This document shows, piece after piece, positions 34,959-43,000 of a stretch of DNA of 64,000 nt. The notes under the pieces are model-generated. The model did not search any database, had not been told where the DNA came from, and saw nothing but the letters and a program-made list of their open reading frames with translations. Numbering within the stretch: the first letter of the stretch is position 1; the number at the start of each line of letters is the position of its first letter. The translations under genes were made by a program, and so were the position numbers. Source of the DNA: Allopusillimonas ginsengisoli (lineage in GTDB: Bacteria; Pseudomonadota; Gammaproteobacteria; Burkholderiales; Burkholderiaceae_B); NCBI GenBank assembly GCA_005239165.1, contig RAPG01000011.1, positions 113,598-177,597 on the forward strand, in the 5' to 3' direction.

Positions 34959-36071
34959 ATGAAAAGAGTTTTAACTGTTGGATTAAAGTACAGCGGTGCC
35001 CCAATTAATGGAGTGGAGTTTGAGAATCTTGGCCTGTGTCGTCCCGCTACAGATAAGAATCGCGCTGCATACGCACTTTATGAGTACGACGTCATTATCA
35101 TTAACCCGAAAAGCTATTCGCACTTTCTCTTTGGCGAAGCGGGCGAGTTTTCAGAATCACAAACTGAACTTGGTGACCTGAAGCGAAAGAACGACACACA
35201 CGATCTCGACTCGGCGTATGACAGCGTCGATAGGGAAAAAGAACTAGAAGCAGCGATAGCTGCCGGGGCCACAGTGGTCTGGTGCCTTTCTGAACCAAAA
35301 CGCATGAACTTCTTTGGTTACAGGGAAACATTCTACGGATATGCAGCGACTCAAGTGGCAAAACTGGTTAAACGAAGCGAACTCCAGCTTAAAAAGGGGC
35401 GAAGAATCAAACTCATTGATTCAGGAAGTCCTTTTTCCCGCTATTTTGATTCGCTAGCTGTCACAGGCTGGAATCTCTGTTTGGCTGATCCCGATCAGGA
35501 TGGCTACTCATCGATTGCATCTACCCTCGAAGGTTACAGTCTTGGAGGACGCATTTCGTTGGGAGCAATAACTGGCTGGCTAGTATCCCCCCCATCCTCA
35601 GAAATTGCCACCAATCGGCTAATTTTGGACGCCCTTGAGTTAGAGAAAGAAGATTCCCATCAGGAAAAATATCACGGGATATTCCTTAGCCATACCGGTG
35701 CCGACAAGCCCTTTGTTAGACAGTTACGCTCCGATTTGCTCGATCATGGTGTCCCACGCGCATGGGTGGACGAAGCCGAAATTGATGTCGGAGACTCACT
35801 GACTGCCAAAATCGAAGAAGGGATGAAAGAAACTCGTTATATCGGTGTAGTGTTGTCAGCGAAATCGATTGAAGCCCCATGGGTAAAGAAGGAGCTAGAC
35901 ATGGCTATCAACCGTGAAATAAGTAGTGGAGAAGTAGTTGTGCTACCGCTACTGTATGAAAAATGCGAACTTCCATATTTTTTGCAAGGCAAGCTCTACG
36001 CAGACTTTACGAGCACTGGTGAGTATGCGACAGGGCTCGCCAAGCTATTGAGAAAGCTGAGGATTAAGTAG
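34959..36071 (+). CDS. TIR-domain protein, probable defence effector
   Basis: A 370-residue protein. The C-terminal TIR domain spans about residues 238-370, with FLSHTGADKPFVRQL, WVDEAEIDVGDSL, YIGVVLSAKSIEAPWVKKEL and VLPLLYEK as its box motifs. At the usual catalytic glutamate position there appears to be Asp276, so NADase activity is not assured. The first 235 residues (with DVIIINPKSYSHFLFGE and WLVSPPSSEIATNRLIL) match no domain I know and may be the sensor. AT content is higher than in the backbone, a sign of separate acquisition. It stands alone between the XRE and membrane-protein genes. Confidence 0.75.
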   Translation: MKRVLTVGLKYSGAPINGVEFENLGLCRPATDKNRAAYALYEYDVIIINPKSYSHFLFGEAGEFSESQTELGDLKRKNDTHDLDSAYDSVDREKELEAAIAAGATVVWCLSEPKRMNFFGYRETFYGYAATQVAKLVKRSELQLKKGRRIKLIDSGSPFSRYFDSLAVTGWNLCLADPDQDGYSSIASTLEGYSLGGRISLGAITGWLVSPPSSEIATNRLILDALELEKEDSHQEKYHGIFLSHTGADKPFVRQLRSDLLDHGVPRAWVDEAEIDVGDSLTAKIEEGMKETRYIGVVLSAKSIEAPWVKKELDMAINREISSGEVVVLPLLYEKCELPYFLQGKLYADFTSTGEYATGLAKLLRKLRIK

Positions 36072-36431
36072 CTTACACCCATAGAATATAGTTTATTCGC
36101 CCGCGATAGCGGCGGGGCTTGTATAGCTAGATCAGCCGCCCTTGCTGCAAAAGAAAATCAGATTGTGTGTCTCGACCTCACCCTCAATTAGGCGTGCGTA
36201 AATAATGATTTTTCGAGATTCGCCGATAAGCACGGACGATTGACCTGATTGGCTTTGTTTCACTCCGCACCGACCGCCGCCTGGCTAAGGGATGTTGTGT
36301 GGGCTACTGCTTCTTTCACCCATACGCTATACACCCTGGTACTCAGCAACGAGACCAACACACCCCAACGACTCATCGCAACGCTTAGACGTAGCCACCT
36401 GTATCCCCATCAACCCTTCAAGTATCTAGAC
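36072..36431. other. Intergenic stretch between two convergent genes
   Basis: A 360-base gap between the TIR gene and the membrane-protein gene. A plus-strand open frame (36249-36464) shows no family resemblance and overlaps the end of the neighbouring gene. I see no clear terminator. Confidence 0.4.
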
Positions 36432-38057
36432 TTAACGCAACGGGTCCTGACCTACGACGAGTGACGCGCTCAATGCCTCTCCGAATTGTTGAGCGTCTCC
36501 TCTAAGCCTATGGTCGAGTCGCTCGAAGATGTCTAGCAAGCTCTGTCGGTAAGAAGTCGAGGTCTGAAGCGCGGAGCCTCTGATTACAGCACGCAGGAAA
36601 AATGATGCAACGTCAGCAAGGTTGTGATCGCTTTGAATTTTGACGTAACTTCGGATGGCAATCTCTAACAGGTATTTCTTAAAAGAGTCCGAAATTCTGG
36701 GGCTGGGGAGGATATCTTCAAGCATCGAGCCGAGCGCCTCGATCGCCTCTTTGGAAATGAAGTGCTGGTCAAAACCTTCTGCGTTGCGTGTCTCTTCCGG
36801 AATCTCGGCATCATTAATACGCGAGCACTGTTCCGCCCAATCGGTGCTGATACTGACCAACCGATAGAGCAAATAGTGGAAAGGCGTTGGCCACTCAAGG
36901 TACGAATCCTTATCGGTTGACGCACACATCCTATCCAAGATCTTCTTCGCAAAGTGCCGGAAGTAATGCAACCACATATGGTCCTGGAGGCCTTGATGGA
37001 TACCTTCGTGGAGCATGATTTCAAAAAGCGTGATGCCTGAATTAATTGGACAGCGGAACCTGTCTACATCGTGGTAGCCCCCTAAAGGGCGGTTTAGTCT
37101 TTCCGCCAACTTGTCATCTTCGTCCAGTCGCCTGCAAACGGCTTCACCGATAGCTCGGTACAAGCCATTGCTAGTAGCCACGGAAGCATCGGCGAAAAAG
37201 TAGCGAAGTAGCCGGTTGTACTGTGGGATAGCAAGACGATTACCTTCGCGCAGATTTTGGTTATTCTTCAGCTCCATATAGAGACGGCTGCTAGACTCGG
37301 TGAGCAGTGCATCCATGTATTGCTCGATGAAATCAGAACGAATCTCTTCTGGAGTCCCGACGAACTTTAGGCAGAAGTATGGATGCGCTACTGCCAAGTG
37401 CGCCACCAACGAGGAAGAAGTAATCAGATCCAAGATGAGTGCGCTAGCCTGCTCACTGGCTTGATCGTTCCCCAAGCTCCACGCCTTCACCGATTGCAGC
37501 CTGACACCCAAGCCTCGTTTCCAAGCTGTCTTGGTTTTTGGTTGCCCCCCGCTCAAGCGCGTGGCGGTGTTACTCTGGGCTCGCGGAGTGAAACGGTCAG
37601 CCAGACGGGCGAGAAACGGTTGGTGTTGACTCAGCTTGATGAGCTTTGGAAGCTGAGGTTCGACCAATAACACCAACTCGTCATAGCGTTTGGCGAGCAG
37701 CAAATTTTCTATCAATTGGCGAAATAAGTATAGCTTTCCACGGGCCAACGTCGGTGATCTGGTCCTCCAGAAGAAATAGATGACAACCAAAAGGAGCAGC
37801 AGGTATACCGCACTTGAGTTATCAAGCCCCCATATCCAAGGACCTAGACTGTAATAGAGCCCTACGCTTTCCAGCGCAGGGGCGAAGATCAGATAATGGA
37901 TGATCAGGAAGACAGTTCCTGCGACGATCCAATCTGGCCAGGTGACGCAATAGCGAAATCGAAGCCTGCTGGTTGGAGAAATGAGCGCCCAGACTGCAGC
38001 GATGACGCCTAAGATTGTGAGTAAGTTGGTCGTGTCGATTGAGGGGACGGTAGCCAT
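36432..38057 (-). CDS. Unknown 541-residue membrane-anchored protein
   Basis: I do not recognise the family. Three hydrophobic segments lie near the N terminus, at about residues 11-28, 43-62 and 81-97. They are followed by a soluble, mainly helical region of 440 residues with conserved-looking stretches (KLYLFRQLIENLLLAKRYDE, FLHEG-like IMLHEGIHQGLQDHMWLHYF). This layout, membrane anchor plus large cytoplasmic part, is common among phage-defence proteins that act at the membrane. It converges on the TIR gene and shares no operon with other genes. The defence role is inferred only from location. Confidence 0.6.
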   Translation of the reverse strand: MATVPSIDTTNLLTILGVIAAVWALISPTSRLRFRYCVTWPDWIVAGTVFLIIHYLIFAPALESVGLYYSLGPWIWGLDNSSAVYLLLLLVVIYFFWRTRSPTLARGKLYLFRQLIENLLLAKRYDELVLLVEPQLPKLIKLSQHQPFLARLADRFTPRAQSNTATRLSGGQPKTKTAWKRGLGVRLQSVKAWSLGNDQASEQASALILDLITSSSLVAHLAVAHPYFCLKFVGTPEEIRSDFIEQYMDALLTESSSRLYMELKNNQNLREGNRLAIPQYNRLLRYFFADASVATSNGLYRAIGEAVCRRLDEDDKLAERLNRPLGGYHDVDRFRCPINSGITLFEIMLHEGIHQGLQDHMWLHYFRHFAKKILDRMCASTDKDSYLEWPTPFHYLLYRLVSISTDWAEQCSRINDAEIPEETRNAEGFDQHFISKEAIEALGSMLEDILPSPRISDSFKKYLLEIAIRSYVKIQSDHNLADVASFFLRAVIRGSALQTSTSYRQSLLDIFERLDHRLRGDAQQFGEALSASLVVGQDPLR

Positions 38058-38357
38058 AGATACAGAGTTATTTTCTTAGTCGTTCGAGTTACATAAAGAA
38101 TACCTGAACAAAAGGAATCTCCTAATCTCTTGTATGCAAGCGCGGCACATCGCTGCTGCCCATCAGGGCCAAGCTCGAGCCCTGACCAAAGCCAAACTGG
38201 GCCGAAGCCCTCACGTTCACACCACTGTTCGGAAACGATGGTGTTATCCAACGTGCGTATAAACCTGCTGTATCGCCAGTCTTGCACAAACCAGTGAAGT
38301 GCGGTGCAAGAGCCATCGCGAAAAAAGGAGGCCGCAGCCTCCCCAGTGCCACACGGT

Positions 38358-38885
38358 CTACACGAGCCCTTTCTCAGCCATCGACAGCACCGTCGATCCG
38401 GCAACAATGAAGTGATCGAGCAGCGTGACATCAATGAGTGCCAGTGCCTGCTTCAGATGCTTGGTCAAACGAATATCCGCCTCACTGGCCTCGGCCGTAC
38501 CGCTAGGATGGTTATGCACCAGGAAGATCGCCTTGGCGTTATGCACAAGGGCCAGCTTCACGACCTCTCGCGGATACACCGATGCCTGATCAATCGTGCC
38601 GCGAAACGGCTCCAAGTATGCAATTACCCGATGCTGGGTATCGACAAGAATCATCCCGCACACTTCGTGCTCCAAGGATGCGTTCAGCTTCAGCCGTAAA
38701 AAATCACGCACCGCCGTTGGGCTACCCAATGACTGACCACGTAGCTCGTCTGTATCGACCAGCTCACGCGCCACGCGTAGGATTTCGCGGCGCTTGGCCG
38801 GCCGTGTCTGGCCATCGCCATCGCGCACCAGCAAAACGCCCGGGTTATCGGCAAAAGAATCAAGGGAAAGTGAATACTGTGTCAT
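38358..38885 (-). CDS. radC: RadC-family JAB-domain protein
   Basis: A protein of about 175 residues with the RadC/JAMM metal site HNHPSGTAEASEAD at residues 124-137. It lacks the N-terminal helix-hairpin-helix of chromosomal RadC, as is usual in mobile elements. The true start is the ATG at 38885, with GGAGG just upstream. Tn4371-like elements carry radC near the integrase-proximal end. The function is uncertain, possibly related to transfer or evasion of host defences. Confidence 0.9.
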   Translation of the reverse strand: MTQYSLSLDSFADNPGVLLVRDGDGQTRPAKRREILRVARELVDTDELRGQSLGSPTAVRDFLRLKLNASLEHEVCGMILVDTQHRVIAYLEPFRGTIDQASVYPREVVKLALVHNAKAIFLVHNHPSGTAEASEADIRLTKHLKQALALIDVTLLDHFIVAGSTVLSMAEKGLV

Positions 38886-39617
38886 GACTGCCTCCGGTTC
38901 GGAACTCAGGCGGAATTGCCTGGAACCGAAGGAATCACGCCGCAAGCGCAAGCCGTCACAGGGTTCAAGACGGCCCCCGGCCGCAAGCGCTCAAGAGCGC
39001 GCCGCCCTTGAAGGCGAGAACGGCGTGACACTCTGAAGGGGACAGCAAAGCCGCCCCTGCCCCCCCAACCAGTGACCGTATCGGGCTTAGGTAAGTGCCC
39101 ACTGGCACGCGGCAGGCGTCAGTGACGTGCAAGGCTGGGTAAACCAGTCCCGAAAGGGATGAGCGACAAGCGAACCTGGAGCAGCACGGCCCGGCCAGGC
39201 CGGGAGACGCACAGGGGCTTTCGTCAAACGGAGAGTTAACAGTCTAAATGTATATTTTCAAAACTACGTTCAGACATAACCATCGAGAAAATCTCTCTTC
39301 ATACCGCCAAGCTGGCCGAAAAAGACGAGTCACCATTGGAATAGCTAATACGATCAAACAGTTGATCCTTGTTCCAAATGAGTATCATGCATCTGTCGAA
39401 AGCTGTTCCCACACCTCCCTATATTGAATGAATCAGGGCGAAGCCACCAATTCATCCTGCAACGCGTGCTTAACGAGGCACTGTCACAGGCTTGCGTGGC
39501 TCTGGCACACGAAGGCAGTAAGGAATGCGCCATTGACTTCCAGCGGAATCCGGCCAGGCAGCCGTATGGTCGAGCGATCGGCAAGCCCCGAGGACAAGGG
39601 GCATCAGGATATCCCGC
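38886..39617. other. Gene-free stretch with a hairpin-rich segment
   Basis: More than 700 bases upstream of radC lack a convincing gene. The part at 39090-39230 is rich in hairpins: GTGCC-CACT-GGCAC at 39095-39108, an outer GCACG/CGTGC pair around CGTCAGTGACG to 39130, TCCC-GAAA-GGGA at 39148-39159, and CCCGGCC-A-GGCCGGG at 39190-39204. A structured RNA or a cis-acting site such as oriT or ssDNA origin is possible. From 39230 on the sequence becomes AT-rich with no clear feature. Confidence 0.45.
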
Positions 39618-40043
39618 TCAATCAGGCTGCTTAATTACCTCAACAAGCTTCTCGCCAACCTGATGAACTTTCGAAGAAGACGAGAGCTCGCATTCCCAGA
39701 CAACTTGCACCTTCCAGCCCTGCGCTTGCAAGTCGGTTATCACCTTTGCATCGCGCGCCACATTCTTGTCGAACTTATCTAGCCAGAATTGGGTATTGCT
39801 CTTGGGCGTCGTAGCAATACTGCATCGAGAATGCCTGTGCCAAAAGCAGCCGTGCACGAAAACCACCGTTTTGTAGCGCGGGAATACAAGGTCTGGCTTG
39901 CCGGGCAGGCCAGCACCATGCAAGCGGTACCTTAGCCCAAGGGCATGCAGCACCTTGCGCAGCGCTAGCTCTGGCCGGGTGTCCTTGCTTCGTATCCTGG
40001 ACATTCTTTCCGAGCGTTCGGATGGCGAGAGAAAATCGACCAT
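39618..40043 (-). CDS. vsr: Very short patch repair endonuclease Vsr
   Basis: A 141-residue Vsr. This mismatch nuclease nicks at T:G mismatches that arise when 5-methylcytosine deaminates. Numbering from Met1, Asp51 (GKPDLVF), His64 and His69 (HGCFWHRH) fall at the same positions as the catalytic residues of E. coli Vsr. It begins 14 bases after the large HerA-like gene and is the last gene of the methyltransferase operon. Its presence indicates that the methyltransferase makes 5-methylcytosine. Confidence 0.93.
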   Translation of the reverse strand: MVDFLSPSERSERMSRIRSKDTRPELALRKVLHALGLRYRLHGAGLPGKPDLVFPRYKTVVFVHGCFWHRHSRCSIATTPKSNTQFWLDKFDKNVARDAKVITDLQAQGWKVQVVWECELSSSSKVHQVGEKLVEVIKQPD

Positions 40044-40057
40044 GCTCTACTCCGCTA

Positions 40058-43000
40058 TCATTTCCCCCGCCGATCCTTGTCTAACTCATAGAAAGGTAGG
40101 CCACGAATCACCTCTCCCGCGATATCAAACGACTTATAGAGGCAATGATGATTTGGCAGGGTTTTCACCCGCTCCGACAGCTCCCCAAGATCGGCCGTAA
40201 ATCCAAGAGCACCAAGTTCCGCAGGTGTAACGTTGGGCACCTTGTGGATGAACCACGTCAACAGCGGCTCCCTATAGTCGGTCGCGCTAGCCTTGAAGTG
40301 TCTTAGGTACTGGGACGCCAGGATCACGCCGGCACCAAACTCCCTCCCCTGAAGCAGTAGTTTGCGTAACACGTCAAACTCGTAGCGCATGATGTTGTCG
40401 GCCTCGTCGACCAACAGGTAGGAATCGATTACGCGCAGTTGGGGATCCGTACCGTTGAATGGGCGCTTCGGGGTTCTAAGCATGTTCTCGTAGAACATGT
40501 TCAGCATGATGGCGACCAGCATGTTCTTGCTCCGGTCGTCCTGACCCATCGCGTCCAAGGACACCACCACGATACCATCTAGGAACTCATTGAATGGCAC
40601 CGTCTTGGACGGCTCCTTCTCGAAGATCTCCATGTCAACCAGGTCATCGATAATCGCCATCGGCGAATCTGATTTCCCACCCAGTAGTTCACGATATTCA
40701 GCATGGATATCGTATATGGTCGGCTGGCGGCCTTGTATCGAGCACGTCTCGTAGGCTTTGCGAACCGCGCCCTTGAGCTTGTCGCGCTGCACGGGCCCAA
40801 TACCCGAATACACCTTGTCGAGGACATCGGCGAAGAAGCGAAACCGATCAAGCCAGGGGGCTACGGACTCAGCCATTGACGAGGTATCGAACAGGTTGAG
40901 TGGCAATCGCGAAGGCCTGACTACCCGTGCCCCGGTAGCTTCGACGAACTCAGGACTGCTGTAGTCCCGCTTGTAGTCGAAAATCAGCAGCCTTGGCTTG
41001 ATACCGCGGTTCTCCTGGCGTGCCTGGGTTATTTGGAAAATGAGTGATTTCAGCAGTTGGGTCTTGCCCGTGCCAAGGTCACCAACGACCCCAATGTTGA
41101 GCTGGTTGAGCCGCGTATCCGAAATATTCAGGGACAGCTGGCGTGGCTCAAAGCCGTCGACAGTCCTGCCTACGGAAAGGAGGATACCTGCGGCACCCTC
41201 CTCGTCCACCCGGGTAGCTGTCGGCTCATTCGAGGGATGTGGCTCCGACTCCTGCTCGTCATGTTCCGCTAGCGCGACAGTTGGTGCCTCGAGTCCCTTG
41301 GATGATTCCTCGATGCCTGGCTCGATTGCAATGTCATTCGTGGGTTGAGGGGGCAAGTCGATAATGGCACCAGTACTGGCGCCGGTGGCTTCCTTGGGCA
41401 GAGGGAGTAGCCGCCAAGTTCCGACCTTTGCGCGCACTGCTTCGTAGAAGCCTTGTGCATCGCCGCCCACGACTCGACCAGCATCTGTGGGTGAAATGAA
41501 GATGCTCTCGTAGAAACCGTCCCCGTCGTGATCATGTGCGTCGCTAAGGGACGACCCATCCACGACCACAAGCCTTCCACTCTCATCGATGGTGATCGAC
41601 GGATCTGGGCCAAGGATCGCTGCTGCGATGCGCTCATGATAGCCAGCCCAACGCCCAGCATGCTGGGTGACCACTTCATGCTGGCTATAGACGCGCAACC
41701 CGAAACCAATCATTGAAAGCAATAGGTGTTGGTAGGCAAGTTTCCAGGCGAGGGAGTTGGCGGCGCGCGCTTCTATGGCCTTGAGGAGCGTGGAAAGCGC
41801 GCGGGCCTGTGCAAGGGCATCCTTCGCATCATTTGGGCTGAGCGTGCTGGCTTGTTGCCTGCATTTCACCTCGACGGGAGTGAGCCGTAGATGTATCTGG
41901 TCTTCGCCGACGTGAATGCCAACGACAAGTAGGTCGGGGCGTGAAAGCGATGTATCCTTGCGGTCCTTGCCTAGCGAGCGAGATAAGTCCGCGAGGTAGC
42001 CCCGGAATGGATCGACAGGGATGATAATCGCGATAGACGCGTCCCCCGGCGAACCGGAAAGTACGGGAAGGAGACTATCCATGCTTCCTGCTGCCCTGAA
42101 CTGGTCTTGCAGGAGCCGAACCGCTAGGAACAAGCCTAGGTCGCCGGTGGCACCCGTGTCGTCGCCAGAAAGGCCACGCACAGTTGGAATACCCCGCCTC
42201 GCCACTTCCAACAGTATTTGCTCGACCTGCTCATCGCCTAGGTCCCGACAACCTGGCAAGGGCTGCAGGACCCTCCGGAGCGCATCACGATCAGCATCCC
42301 TGACCTGGGACAACAGGTAGTAGCCACTGGTATCGCCAGCGCGGTGGGAGTACGACGGCAAGTCGTAATCCCACAAGTATGTCCCCTTGACCCACCCCCC
42401 AAGGAAACACGCTGGGTCGATCGCGGAGGACGATACCGCCACAAACCCGGCCTTCTTGTCCTCGAGCATGTTGGACACGGCATGTACATTGGGAGCGAAC
42501 TGGAGCCCGATCGTATCGTCGTGCCCGCCTTCCAGGGCAAGGATGCAGTTGCTGACCTTATTGGCAAAGATATCGCTGGATGGCGGCATGGATCTCGCCT
42601 GTCGCGACTCGCTCAGGAAGGCCCCATGCAATTGACGCCTGATCCTGTGACGAATCAAGCCCCCCACCCCCAGGGGTGAACGCATGCCAACGACCTTGGA
42701 TTCCGGTTGTGCCGCGTCTAGTTGGGCAATGATGCCCAAGTCAGGCTTGGTCCCGGGCGGTTGTTGCTCGAACCAGCGGACGCGATTTCCAGTGTCCTCC
42801 GACAGGTTGGCGATCGTCGCCTGGTCAGGCCGGGAGCTAGCGGGCCTGGTGTCAAACACCTCCAGCAGCCTTGGGCCCACGCCCTGTATCGGCCCGGATT
42901 TCTCCCCATTGCCGAACCGCTTGGCACACCAGGTCGCCAACCCTTCGTTACAAGCATCCGTGGCTCCACCCCCGCTGGAAATCACAAGGCTGACTATGGG

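Noticed and set aside
36249..36464. A 71-residue plus-strand frame between the TIR and membrane-protein genes
   Set aside because: No ribosome site, no recognisable domain, and it overlaps the end of the better supported minus-strand gene.
38090..38340. Protein-like stretch on the minus strand (LHWFVQDWRYSRF and GLELGPDGQQRCAAL) between radC and the membrane-protein gene
   Set aside because: It may be debris of a gene, but there is no clear start and no family match, so it is not listed as a feature.
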